Positions 8,070-16,627 of a stretch of DNA of 64,000 nucleotides are shown here, in pieces. The notes under the pieces were generated by a model, which saw nothing but the letters and a program-made list of their open reading frames with translations, was not told the origin of the DNA and searched no databases. Position numbers and translations under genes: made by a program. The stretch spans positions 65,722 through 129,721 of the forward strand of contig CAZFYX010000045.1 of the NCBI GenBank assembly GCA_964523885.1, written 5' to 3'. The stretch is from SHXO01 sp964523885 (GTDB taxonomy: Bacteria > Pseudomonadota > Gammaproteobacteria > Burkholderiales > SHXO01). Positions within the stretch are counted from its first letter, which is position 1. Each line of letters opens with the position of its first letter.

Positions 8070-9932
8070 ATGAGGTTCCTCGCCCTTCCGGGCACCTGGG
8101 CCTGGCTGCTGCTCGCGGGCGCGGCGGGGCTGGTGGTGCTGCTCTACCTGCTCAAGCCGTCGCCGCGCCGGCTCACGGTCGCCTCGGGCCTGATCTGGCA
8201 GCGCGTGCTCAAGGAGCGCAAGCGCGAGCCCGAGCGGCTGCGCTGGTGGATCTCGCTGCTGCTCGCCCTGTGCATCGCGCTGGCGCTCGCGCTCGCCCTC
8301 ACGCGCCCCGAGATTGCCGCAGTGGGCGGCACCGCCGAGGACCGCGTGGTCGTGATCGACAACTCCGCGAGCATGGCGGCGCGCAACGCCGACGGCCGCA
8401 CGCGCCTGCAGCGGGCGACCGAGCGGGCCGAAGAGATCGTGCGGGGCGCGGGGGCGGGCAGCCGGTTCCTGATCGCCGACACGACGCACCAGCTGCCGGT
8501 GACCGGCTTCGTCTCGCGCGAGGAGGCGCTCGCGCAGTTGCAGAAGGTGGAGCCGCGCGCTGGCGTCAAGCCCTGGTTTCCCGACGTGGCCCTGCCGGGT
8601 TCACCTCGGGACGCAGCACCGGCCGGGGCCGCTGCTGCGTCTGCGCGAGACAGTGCTTCGCAGAGCGCGAACCCGCGCCGCGTGTGGCTGGTCACCGATG
8701 GCATCGCCGGTGTGCAGGCTGCGGCCGGCACCCGGCAGGTGTCGGTGTTCCAGTCCGCCCCCAATGTCGGGATCACTGCCTTCGAGGTGCGCGCGCTGCC
8801 GTCCGATCCGCGCCGCCACGAGGCCTACGTGGAAGTGACCAACGCTGGCGCCGGGCAGGCGCAGGTGCAGGTGCAGATCGCCGGTGTCGGTGCGGAGCCG
8901 GTAGGCCGGGCGGTGCAGGTGCCGGCGAACGCCTCGATCAACCTGGTGCTGGACGTTTCGGCCTTCGGCGAGGGGCCGCTGCGGGCGACGCTGCGCTATG
9001 ACGCTGACGCGTTCGACCTCGACAACAGCGCCTATGCCTATCTGCCGGGCAAGAGCAAGGTACGCCTGGCGCTGGTCACCGAAGGCAACGCCGACCTGTC
9101 GCGCCTGCTGCGCCTGCTGCCGCGGCTCGACGTGGAGGTGGTGAGCCCGGCCCGCGTGCGCGAGCTGGGTCGCTTCGATGCCGCCATCCTCGACCGCGTG
9201 GCGCCCGCACAACCGCCGCTGGTGCCCGCGCTGCTGATCGGCCCGGGGCGGGTCGGGTGGCTGGAGAGTGCCGCGCGCGACGTCAGCGACACCCGCATCG
9301 CCCGCTGGGACAGTGCCCACCCGCTGCTGACCGGCGTCGCCCTGCACGACGTGCTGGTCGACCGGGCCGAAGTCCCCGCGGCCGGCCCGTCGCGGCCGGC
9401 GCTGGCGCTGGCCACCGTCGCCAGCGGCCCGGGCGGCGAGGGGCTGATCCTCGCCACGCGCGAAGGGCGCCGTGTCGCGCTGCTCACGTTTGCGCTGGAT
9501 GCCTCCAACTTCGCCCTGCAGCCCAGCTTCCCCGCGTTCCTTTCCAACGCGGTGGACTGGCTTACCCGCGAGCCGCGTGCGACCGCGTACCGGATCGGCC
9601 AGGTCGACCTGCCGCTGTCCGGCGCACGCGTGCTGGACCTCGATGGCAAGGAGGTTGCGACGCGAGCGGTGCCGGGTGCGACCGTGTTCGACGCGTCCAG
9701 GCCCGGCCTCTTCACGGCGGTCGCGCGCGACCAGCGCATGCGCATCGCGGTGAACGTGCTCGATCCGCGCGTCACGGCGATCAACAGCAGCCGCTTCGTC
9801 GAGGCTGCGGCACCGGACATGGCCGCTGCCCAGGCAGGCTGGAGCATCGATCCGTGGATACTGCTGCTGCTCGTGGCCCTGGCCCTGATGGTGGCCGAGT
9901 GGTGGGCTTACCACCGCAGGCTGACGGTGTGA
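8070..9932 (+). CDS. BatA-like membrane protein with VWA domain
   Basis: 620 residues. The N-terminal membrane module has hydrophobic segments at about residues 10-29 and 59-78 flanking a cytoplasmic KPSPRRLTVASGLIWQRVL loop, as in the BatA N-terminal family. A VWA domain follows, with DNSASM as the DxSxS site. The middle part is an Ala/Pro-rich linker and beta-rich region, and a final transmembrane segment (PWILLLLVALALMVAEWWAY) closes the protein. It probably spans the inner membrane and presents a large extracytoplasmic domain. It is followed after 7 bases by the next VWA gene, so the two are certainly co-transcribed. Confidence 0.85.
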   Translation: MRFLALPGTWAWLLLAGAAGLVVLLYLLKPSPRRLTVASGLIWQRVLKERKREPERLRWWISLLLALCIALALALALTRPEIAAVGGTAEDRVVVIDNSASMAARNADGRTRLQRATERAEEIVRGAGAGSRFLIADTTHQLPVTGFVSREEALAQLQKVEPRAGVKPWFPDVALPGSPRDAAPAGAAAASARDSASQSANPRRVWLVTDGIAGVQAAAGTRQVSVFQSAPNVGITAFEVRALPSDPRRHEAYVEVTNAGAGQAQVQVQIAGVGAEPVGRAVQVPANASINLVLDVSAFGEGPLRATLRYDADAFDLDNSAYAYLPGKSKVRLALVTEGNADLSRLLRLLPRLDVEVVSPARVRELGRFDAAILDRVAPAQPPLVPALLIGPGRVGWLESAARDVSDTRIARWDSAHPLLTGVALHDVLVDRAEVPAAGPSRPALALATVASGPGGEGLILATREGRRVALLTFALDASNFALQPSFPAFLSNAVDWLTREPRATAYRIGQVDLPLSGARVLDLDGKEVATRAVPGATVFDASRPGLFTAVARDQRMRIAVNVLDPRVTAINSSRFVEAAAPDMAAAQAGWSIDPWILLLLVALALMVAEWWAYHRRLTV

Positions 9933-9939
9933 CCGCCAA

Positions 9940-12522
9940 GTGACCGATCTGACCCTCACCCAGAGCTGGCCCCTGTGGCTGCTCGCGCTGCTGCCGCTGC
10001 TGTGGTGGTTCGCGTGGCGCTCGCGCACCAACCTTGCCCCGGCTCACATCGTCACCGTCACGGCCCTGCGCTGCCTGGCGCTGGTGGCCATCGTCCTCGC
10101 GCTGCTCCAGCCGGTGTGGACCGCGCCGCTCACCCAGGTCTCGGTCGTGTATGCGCTGGACGTCTCGCGCAGCGTGGCCAGCGGCTTCGTGCAGTCCGCG
10201 CTGGAGTTCATCGGCCGGGCCAATCGCGAGGCCGCGCCTGCGGTCGCGCGCTACGTGGTGTTCGCCGACGGGGCGCGCATCGTCACCGATGCCCAGGCGG
10301 TCAATGGCGTCGGCGTCAGCGCCACCCGCGAGGCCGACCCGCGCGTGCTCTACCAGGGCGCGACCAACCTCGAACTGGCGCTCGACGAGAGCCTGCTCGC
10401 GCTCGACCCCGACCGGGTCAAGCGCGTGGTGCTGTTCACCGACGGCAACCAGAATCGCGGCGACGTCTGGCGCGCGCTCCCGCAGCTCGCCGCTCAGGGT
10501 GTGCGCGTGTTCCCGTTTCCTGCGCGCCCGCAGGTGCAGTCGGATGCCTGGATCGAGGGCATGCTGGTACCGGAGGGCGTGCGTCGGGACGAGCCCACCA
10601 CCGTGACCCTGCAGGTGGTCAGCCAGCAGCGAGCGCGTGCCCGGGTGGCGGTCGCCGGCGCAGGCCGCACCCTCGCGATGCGGGAAGTCCAGCTCGAGCA
10701 GGGCGTCAACCGCATCGCCATGCCCGTGCGCCTGCGCAATGCCGGCGCGCTGACCCTGACCGCCGAGGTGCGCGCCGAAGGCGACACGCTGACGCTGAAC
10801 GACCGGCTCGAACAGTCGGTGTGGGTGGGGCCGCGCCCACGCGTGCTCTACGTCGAGAGCCAGCCGGAGGCCAGCCGCTACCTGCGCTCCGCGCTGCTGG
10901 CCGAAGGCATGGACGTGACCGTGGATGCGCCGGCGCAGCTGCCCGAGTCGGCCGGCGGGCTGGAACCGTACGATGCGGTCATCCTCAGCGACGTGCCGGC
11001 CGAGCAGGTGACGCCCGCGCGCATGCAGGCGCTGCAGACCTACGTGCGCGACCGTGGCGGCGGGCTGCTGTTCGCCTCCGGCGAGAACACCTTCGGCGAG
11101 GGCGGCTACGCCAGGAGCGTGCTCGAGCAGGTGCTGCCGGCCGAGTTCAAGGCGCAGGAGAAGCGCAAGGACCTCGCGCTGGTGATCGCGATCGACCGCT
11201 CCTACAGCATGAAGGGCAAGCCGATCGCGCTGGCGAAGGCGGGTGCGCGGGCGGCGCTCGACATGCTCGACGAGCAGCACTACTTCGGCGTGGTGGCGTT
11301 CGACTCGCAGCCCCACGAGGCCGTGCCGCTGCAGTACGTGCGCAGCAAGCGCCGCGCGGAGGAACTGATCGAGCGCATCCAGGCCAGCGGACAGACCAAC
11401 ATCTATCCGGCACTCGCCACGGCCTGGCGCATGCTGCAGAACCAGAAGGTCACCCGCAAGCACGTGATCCTGCTCTCCGACGGCGACACCGCACCCGCGG
11501 ACTTCGACCGCCTGCTCAAGCGCATGGAAGACGCCAAGATCACCGTGTCCACGGTGACCATCGGGCGCAGCGGCGATCCCGCGCTGATGAAGCACATCGC
11601 CGAGCTGGGCGGCGGCAAGGCCTACGTGGCCGAGCAGATCGAGCAGGTGCCGCAGCTGTTCGTCGAGGACGCCCGCAACGTGGCCCAGACCTCGGTCATG
11701 GAAGAGCCGTTCCGGCCCACGGTGAAGCGCAAGATCGAGGCGGTGCAGGGCCTGGACTTCAAGAAGGCGCCGCCGCTGCTCGGCTTCGTGAGCACGAAGG
11801 CGAAGGACGGCGCCGAGGTGCTGCTGGCCACCGGCACCGGCTCGCCGTTGCTCGCGCGCTGGCAGTACGGGCTGGGCAGCGCGGTGGTGTTCGCCTCGGA
11901 CGTGAAGAACCGCTGGGCCGCCGAGTGGCTGCAGTGGGACGGCTACGGCAAGTTCTGGTCGCAGCTGGTGCGCGACAGCCTGCGGCGCGAAGCCGGCGAG
12001 CAGGTCGCGTTCACCGTCGCGCGTTCGGGAGACGACGCGCGCATCAGCCTGCGCGTGATGACCGACCAGGGCACCTGGCGCAATGGCCTGGCGCCGCGGG
12101 TGCAGGCCATCGGCCCGGGCGGCGATGCCCGGGCACTGGCGTTGCGCCAGGTCGGCCCCGGACATTACGAGGCCAGCCTTCCCGTGGCCACCGCCGGAAA
12201 CCGCCCCTACACCTTCGCGCTGTTGCCCGGCGCCGGCTTGCCCGGCGACATCGTCCGCCGGGCCGGCACCCGGCAGCTGTTCTATCCGTACCCCGACGAA
12301 CTGCGCAGCGCGCCGCCGGATCTGGAACTGCTGCGCGCCGTGGCCGAACAGACCGGCGGCAAGGTCGGCGCGAGCGTGGCCGAGATCTTCGACCCGCGGG
12401 ACGACCGCGGGGTGAGCCGCAAGCCGCTGTGGCCGTGGCTGGCAGCCGCCGCGCTCGTGCTGTTCCTGCTCGACATCCTGGTGCGTCGGGCACCCTGGTT
12501 GAGGCGATTGTTCGATCGGTAG
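9940..12522 (+). CDS. Double-VWA, glutamine-amidotransferase-like membrane protein
   Basis: 860 residues from GTG 9940. Two N-terminal membrane segments are followed by a first VWA domain (YALDVSRSVA, DxSxS) and a class-I glutamine-amidotransferase-like domain (PRVLYVESQPEASRYL to RGGGLLFASGENTFGEGGYA) in which no catalytic Cys is seen, so it is probably non-enzymatic. A second VWA domain (IAIDRSYSMKG, DxSxS, with LLSDGDT) follows, then a beta-rich region and a C-terminal transmembrane helix (LWPWLAAAALVLFLLDILV). It is the last gene of the MoxR operon. The architecture matches large VWA proteins found with MoxR/DUF58/BatA, which probably form one inner-membrane complex. Confidence 0.85.
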   Translation: MTDLTLTQSWPLWLLALLPLLWWFAWRSRTNLAPAHIVTVTALRCLALVAIVLALLQPVWTAPLTQVSVVYALDVSRSVASGFVQSALEFIGRANREAAPAVARYVVFADGARIVTDAQAVNGVGVSATREADPRVLYQGATNLELALDESLLALDPDRVKRVVLFTDGNQNRGDVWRALPQLAAQGVRVFPFPARPQVQSDAWIEGMLVPEGVRRDEPTTVTLQVVSQQRARARVAVAGAGRTLAMREVQLEQGVNRIAMPVRLRNAGALTLTAEVRAEGDTLTLNDRLEQSVWVGPRPRVLYVESQPEASRYLRSALLAEGMDVTVDAPAQLPESAGGLEPYDAVILSDVPAEQVTPARMQALQTYVRDRGGGLLFASGENTFGEGGYARSVLEQVLPAEFKAQEKRKDLALVIAIDRSYSMKGKPIALAKAGARAALDMLDEQHYFGVVAFDSQPHEAVPLQYVRSKRRAEELIERIQASGQTNIYPALATAWRMLQNQKVTRKHVILLSDGDTAPADFDRLLKRMEDAKITVSTVTIGRSGDPALMKHIAELGGGKAYVAEQIEQVPQLFVEDARNVAQTSVMEEPFRPTVKRKIEAVQGLDFKKAPPLLGFVSTKAKDGAEVLLATGTGSPLLARWQYGLGSAVVFASDVKNRWAAEWLQWDGYGKFWSQLVRDSLRREAGEQVAFTVARSGDDARISLRVMTDQGTWRNGLAPRVQAIGPGGDARALALRQVGPGHYEASLPVATAGNRPYTFALLPGAGLPGDIVRRAGTRQLFYPYPDELRSAPPDLELLRAVAEQTGGKVGASVAEIFDPRDDRGVSRKPLWPWLAAAALVLFLLDILVRRAPWLRRLFDR

Positions 12523-12540
12523 GCCGCGGGCTGCGCGGCA

Positions 12541-12641
12541 GTGAAGAGGTGAAAAGGTGAACGAGGTGAAGTCGGTGCGGCGGCGGACCTCCCCGGAGCG
12601 TATCTCCTTCACCTCTTCACGGGGCGAAGCCCCTTCACCTC
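12541..12641. repeat. Inverted repeat, GTGAAG/GAGGTGAA family, copy 1
   Basis: Left arm GTGAAGAGGTGAAAAGG (12541-12557) pairs with CCTTCACCTCTTCAC (12606-12620). Both arms are built from variations on GAGGTGAA. A second small hairpin GGGGCGAAGCCCC follows at 12621-12633. The element lies between the end of the VWA operon and the nickel transporter gene, and could double as a transcription stop although no T-run follows it. Confidence 0.6.
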
Positions 12642-12666
12642 TGCCGCCGTGTGCATCGCTTTCCCC

Positions 12667-12672
12667 TATACT
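12667..12672 (+). promoter_or_regulatory. Putative -10 box (TATACT) of the NiCoT gene
   Basis: TATACT lies 54 bases before the TTG start at 12726. No good -35 hexamer is visible at normal spacing. Confidence 0.35.
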
Positions 12673-12725
12673 GCCCCGGACCGTGCTCCCTCCATTCCAT
12701 CCGCACCGCATCCGGGAGGCCTGAG

Positions 12726-13568
12726 TTGCTGTCCCTGCTGTCCCTGCTCGCGGTCGGCTTCTTCCTCGGCGTGCGTCACGCGACGGACGCTGACCACGTG
12801 GTCGCCATCGCCACAATCGTCACGCGCGAGCGCCGCATCAGCGCCGCTGCGGCAATCGGCGTGCTGTGGGGCGTGGGGCACGGCCTGACCATCCTGCTGG
12901 TCGGGTGCGTCATCATCGTGTTCGGTGTGGTCATTCCGCCCCGCGTCGGCCTGGCGATGGAGTTCGCCGTCGGCATCATGCTGACCCTGCTCGGCGTGTT
13001 CACCCTGGCGGCGGTCGCGAAGCAGGCGCGTGAGGCGCTCGCGGTGCATCTGATGCATGGGCACGAAGGATCTCCCCCATTGCTCGCCGCTGCGAAGCAC
13101 GACCCGTCCGAGGGACACACGCACGTGCACGTCCACGGCGACTATGTCCATACCCACGCTCATGGGCACGAGCACGCAGGCCATGGTCATGACGAGCAGG
13201 CGACCCCGCAGGCCTGGCTCGACCGCCATCTCGGGGGCATGAGCCTCTACCAGAAGCTGCGCCCGGTGGTCGTGGGCATCGTGCACGGGTTGGCGGGATC
13301 GGCCGCGGTGGGCCTGCTCGCCTTGGCTGCGGTGCGCGATCCGGCCTGGGGCTTCGTCTACCTGATCGTCTTCGGCGTAGGCAACATCGTGGGCATGATC
13401 GTGATCACGATGGTCATCGCGGCTCCGCTCTCGATGAGCGCGAACCGGCTGCCTGCGATCAGTGCGGGTGTGCGGGCCTTCGCCGGTGCCTTGAGCCTGG
13501 GGTTCGGCCTGCTGCTCATGTACGAGATCGGCGTGGTAGGCGGGCTGTTCGCCAGCACGGCGCCATGA
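12726..13568 (+). CDS. NiCoT-type nickel/cobalt transporter
   Basis: 280 residues from TTG 12726, chosen because GGGAGG (12714-12719) sits 6 bases upstream and because the protein then begins directly with the first membrane helix LLSLLSLLAVGFFLGV. The signature RHATDADHVVAI is the HX4DH metal-selection motif of NiCoT permeases. About six to eight membrane helices are visible. The central loop is strongly His-rich (EGHTHVHVHGDYVHTHAHGH), probably for metal binding in the cytoplasm. It has no nickel-enzyme genes beside it; its next neighbours are a small anchored protein and a metal-dependent hydrolase. Direction of transport is not decided by the sequence, but HX4DH members are usually importers. 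Confidence 0.8.
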   Translation: MLSLLSLLAVGFFLGVRHATDADHVVAIATIVTRERRISAAAAIGVLWGVGHGLTILLVGCVIIVFGVVIPPRVGLAMEFAVGIMLTLLGVFTLAAVAKQAREALAVHLMHGHEGSPPLLAAAKHDPSEGHTHVHVHGDYVHTHAHGHEHAGHGHDEQATPQAWLDRHLGGMSLYQKLRPVVVGIVHGLAGSAAVGLLALAAVRDPAWGFVYLIVFGVGNIVGMIVITMVIAAPLSMSANRLPAISAGVRAFAGALSLGFGLLLMYEIGVVGGLFASTAP

Positions 13569-13625
13569 CCGCTTAGGACGTTTCAGTCTAAACGTAAGAT
13601 GTTGACTCATAGGCGCTTATAGCGG

Positions 13626-13654
13626 TTGACCAGCGCTCCTCGAAGCCCTAAATT
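13626..13654 (+). promoter_or_regulatory. Sigma-70-type promoter (TTGACC-N17-TAAATT)
   Basis: TTGACC at 13626-13631 and TAAATT at 13649-13654 are separated by 17 bases. Transcription would begin near 13661, about 50 bases before the ATG at 13714. It could drive the four-gene run to 17598. Confidence 0.5.
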
Positions 13655-13713
13655 GCAGTCTCGATGTAGCAGACGAGCTCCGCGGCGCCAGCCAGCGGTG
13701 CAACGGGGGAGGA

Positions 13714-14298
13714 ATGCAAGCGATTGTCGGCAGGCTGCCAGGCTGGAAGGCCATGGCGCTGGGCGTCGTGGTGCTGGTGCTGGCCGGCATCGCCGGGTTC
13801 GCGCTGCTGCGCGAGCTCGCCAAGACTCCCGAGGCGCCGCCGCCGTCCGCTGCTGCCGCGTTCACCGGCGGGCTGGCGATGCAGCAGCCCCAGACCGCAC
13901 TGACTCCCGAGGAAGAAGCGTTCGCCGCGGCGCTCTGGCCGATCCACAGCGAAGTGAAGATGGCCGCCGTGCGCATGATCTTCGCCGGCATCAAGTACAA
14001 GACCGGGCAGCACGACGGGGCCGCGCTCAAGGCGACCGTCCAGCCGGTGATTCATACGTTCGCGGATGCCGCCGTGCGCGCAGGCAAGCTCGAGCCGCCC
14101 GCATCGCTCGCGCCGGCGCACCGCAGCTACCTCGGCGCGCTCGGCCTGTACCAGGCGGCCGCCCGCGAGATGCTCAAGGTCACCAGCGACGGCAACGATG
14201 CCCATCTGATCGAGGCGCAGAAGCAGAGCGAGCGCGCCTCGCTCGAGCTGCTGAAGCTGTCCGACCCGCTGTGGCCGGGGGAGTACAAGCCGAACTGA
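13714..14298 (+). CDS. Membrane-anchored hypothetical protein
   Basis: 194 residues. One hydrophobic segment (MALGVVVLVLAGIAGFALL, about residues 14-32) follows a short basic N-terminus, so the rest is probably periplasmic. The mature part has a Pro/Ala linker and then a helical domain with EEEAFAAALWPIHSEVKMAAVRM. No known catalytic motif is seen, though several His residues (IHSE, PVIHTF) might bind a ligand or metal. GGGGGAGG precedes the ATG with almost no spacing, so the ATG at 13753 (MALGVV) is an alternative start. It leads a same-strand run with the beta-lactamase-fold hydrolase. Confidence 0.55.
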   Translation: MQAIVGRLPGWKAMALGVVVLVLAGIAGFALLRELAKTPEAPPPSAAAAFTGGLAMQQPQTALTPEEEAFAAALWPIHSEVKMAAVRMIFAGIKYKTGQHDGAALKATVQPVIHTFADAAVRAGKLEPPASLAPAHRSYLGALGLYQAAAREMLKVTSDGNDAHLIEAQKQSERASLELLKLSDPLWPGEYKPN

Positions 14299-14368
14299 CG
14301 AGTTCACGCGCAGCACTGGTGCAGAGGTCCGGGCACCAGCTTTATCACCGTTACAGGAGAGTCCAATA

Positions 14369-15379
14369 ATGAGAATGTGGGAGGCGGTAAAAGGCGCGGC
14401 GATCGCCGCTGCCGCAATCGGTTGCATCGCGCCGGTGGCGGCCCAGGCGCAGCAGTACTCGGTCTGGGTGGTGGAGGTCAGCCGCTTCATGAACGTGCCC
14501 TACGGCGCGTTCATGCCCGACCGTGCGTTCGTGCCGGGCAGCACCAGCAAGTTCAACAACATCAACACGGTCGATCTGCCGGTGAACGTGGGTGTCATCA
14601 AGGGTACCGTCAACGGCAAGGCCGAGGTCGTGCTGGCCGACAACGGGTGGAAGCAGGAGGACTACCTGAAGATGACCGGCAGCGATCACTACGCGCCGCT
14701 GAAGGACACCCTCAAGCTGCTCGGCATCTCGGCCGACCAGGTGACCAAGATCGTCGTCGGTCACGGCCACTGGGATCACGCCGGCAGCCTGTCGGACTTC
14801 CCCAATGCGGTGCTGTACATCCAGAAGAAGGAGCTGGAAGGCATCGAGTGGGCGCTCAACTATCCCAATGAGCGCATCCGTGCGAGCAACGTCTCACCCG
14901 GCGGCTGCAACCGCACGCCCGCTTGCGGCTACCCGCCCAAGACCGTGGACGAGATCTACGGCAAGGTCCTGGCCGGCAAGGCCGTGATCGTCGATGGCGA
15001 GATGGAAGTGTTGCCCGGCGTCAAGATCCACCCGGCGCATCATGCGCACACCGCGGGCTCGCAACTGCTTGAAGTGCGCACCGGCGGCTCGGTGGGCACG
15101 CTGGTGTTCGGCAGCGACGTGTACTCCTCCTGGCAAGGCATTCGTGACTGGATGATGGCCAATCCGCAGTCCTCCGCGGACACCGCCCAGCAGTTCCTGG
15201 CCTACGAGAAGTGCTACAAGCTGACCGGTAAGAGCACGCCGGACAACTGCATCGCCGGCCACGAGCCGACCTCCTACACCAAGGACTATCCGATCACCTC
15301 CAACTCGTGGGTCGGCATCAACGGCGCGCGCCTGGCCGAAGTCGTCCTGGCCCCGGGCGAGAGCTCGAAGAAGAAGTAG
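14369..15379 (+). CDS. Exported metallo-beta-lactamase-fold hydrolase
   Basis: 336 residues with a Sec signal peptide ending near VAAQAQ (about residue 27). The metal site is complete: VVGHGHWDHAG provides His132, His134, Asp136 and His137, and later HPAHHAHTAGSQ, VFGSDVY and IAGHEP supply the remaining His/Asp ligands of a dinuclear zinc centre. Within the superfamily it resembles N-acyl-homoserine-lactonase/AttM-like hydrolases rather than beta-lactamases, but the substrate cannot be read. Two or more Cys (GGCNRTPACGY) may form a disulfide, which fits a periplasmic location. CAGGAGAG upstream supports the start. A palindromic hairpin follows the stop. Confidence 0.8.
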   Translation: MRMWEAVKGAAIAAAAIGCIAPVAAQAQQYSVWVVEVSRFMNVPYGAFMPDRAFVPGSTSKFNNINTVDLPVNVGVIKGTVNGKAEVVLADNGWKQEDYLKMTGSDHYAPLKDTLKLLGISADQVTKIVVGHGHWDHAGSLSDFPNAVLYIQKKELEGIEWALNYPNERIRASNVSPGGCNRTPACGYPPKTVDEIYGKVLAGKAVIVDGEMEVLPGVKIHPAHHAHTAGSQLLEVRTGGSVGTLVFGSDVYSSWQGIRDWMMANPQSSADTAQQFLAYEKCYKLTGKSTPDNCIAGHEPTSYTKDYPITSNSWVGINGARLAEVVLAPGESSKKK

Positions 15380-15402
15380 GCGTCACCGTCCCACGCAGTG
15401 TC

Positions 15403-15436
15403 GCGGCGAGGAGCCGGCATGCCGGCTCCTCGCTGC
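15403..15436 (+). terminator. Perfect palindrome/hairpin after the hydrolase gene
   Basis: A 28-base perfect palindrome (15406-15433; half-site GCGAGGAGCCGGCA) is followed by TGCGTTTCTG. Stem stability is very high, but the T-run is weak. It sits 24 bases after the stop at 15379 and probably stops or attenuates transcription into the propeller gene. Confidence 0.5.
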
Positions 15437-15457
15437 GTTTCTGCCATCCGCATCGCC

Positions 15458-16627
15458 GTGTTCCGACCCTCGATCGCACCGCTCCTCGTGCTGGCGCTCA
15501 TCGCGTGCGAGCCGGTGTTCGCGCACGATCCCAGCGCCTACGGGGGGCTGTTCCGGAGCCGCAACTGGGGCGAGAACTGGCTCAATGCCGACGTCGGACT
15601 GTTTCTCGGCGCAGCGGTCGCACTGGCGATCGACCCCGCCGACGCCGATCACCTCCTGCTGGGCACCGACAGCGGCCTGCTGGCTTCGCGCAACGGCGGC
15701 CGGCAGTGGGTCCGCGAGTCGCCCGAGCAACTGTTCGGCCCGGTCTTCGCGGTGGCTTTCCTGCCCGAAGGCAAGCACAGGCTGTGTGCGACCTCGGCCG
15801 GCGTCTACCGCCATGACGGCATGCGCTGGGTTGCCGTCGACGCGCCGCGCGATGCAGCGCCCGCACGCGCCATCGTGAACGGCACCGACCCGGCCCGGCT
15901 CTACCTCATCGGGCGCCGCGCGCTGTTCGCCAGCAGCGATGGCGGCACGACCTGGGTGCGCATCGAGCACGATCTGCCCGCGGATGCCGAGTTCACCGAG
16001 CTCCGCGTGACGCGGGCGGGCGGCGAGGTGCTGCACGCGCTCGTCGACGGGCAACTCGTGTCCAGCAGCGACGCGGGGCGCCACTGGGTCCGCCGCACGG
16101 TGGGAAGCGACGGCGCGGCGGTTTCCGGCCTGTCGCTCGACGCCTCGGCGGACACGCGGCTCTGGGCTGGGGCCGGTGCACGCATCTACCGCAGTGACGA
16201 TGGCGGTGCGACCTGGGCCGCGACGGGCGGGCCGCTGCCGCAGGCGGACATCGGCGTACGCGGTGTGACCGCCGACCCTGCTGCACGCACGCTCATCGCC
16301 GGGACCCGGCTGGGACTGTTCCGCAGCAGCGATGCCGGCGCCAGCTGGGCGCTGCTGGAAAACAACCTGCCCGTGCACCTCGAGGTGCGCCCGCTGGTGA
16401 ACGATCCGGCCGCGCCGGGCACCGTCTACGCCGGCTTCGCGCTGATTCCCTACGCGGAGCTGTGGCGCACGGCGCTGGAAGGCGGCAACCTGCTGTCGCG
16501 GGTCGACCCGGTCAGCCTCGCTGGTGGCCTCGCGTTCCTGCTACTCCTCATCCTGCTGGGCGTGTTCGGTGCGCGCTGGCTGATGCGGCGCACCGCCGGC
16601 AACCCTCCCCGACCTGCCAAACCATGA
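15458..16627 (+). CDS. Asp-box (BNR) beta-propeller protein, exported and membrane-anchored
   Basis: 389 residues from GTG 15458. That start gives a clean signal peptide (FRPSIAPLLVLALIACEPVFA) and lies beyond the hairpin; ATG 15419 is inside the palindrome and GTG 15398 precedes it. At least five Asp-box motifs are visible (SRNGGRQW, SSDGGTTW, SSDAGRHW, SDDGGATW, SSDAGASW), which mark blades of a six- or seven-bladed propeller like those of sialidase and photosystem-assembly proteins. A C-terminal transmembrane helix (LAGGLAFLLLLILLGVFGARWL) anchors it. No sialidase catalytic residues are recognised. Its stop overlaps the next ATG by 4 bases. Confidence 0.7.
   Translation: MFRPSIAPLLVLALIACEPVFAHDPSAYGGLFRSRNWGENWLNADVGLFLGAAVALAIDPADADHLLLGTDSGLLASRNGGRQWVRESPEQLFGPVFAVAFLPEGKHRLCATSAGVYRHDGMRWVAVDAPRDAAPARAIVNGTDPARLYLIGRRALFASSDGGTTWVRIEHDLPADAEFTELRVTRAGGEVLHALVDGQLVSSSDAGRHWVRRTVGSDGAAVSGLSLDASADTRLWAGAGARIYRSDDGGATWAATGGPLPQADIGVRGVTADPAARTLIAGTRLGLFRSSDAGASWALLENNLPVHLEVRPLVNDPAAPGTVYAGFALIPYAELWRTALEGGNLLSRVDPVSLAGGLAFLLLLILLGVFGARWLMRRTAGNPPRPAKP

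Noticed and set aside
9781..12816. Minus-strand frame of about 1000 codons opposite the double-VWA gene
   Set aside because: Antisense shadow; no domain and no ribosome site, while the plus-strand gene has two VWA domains.
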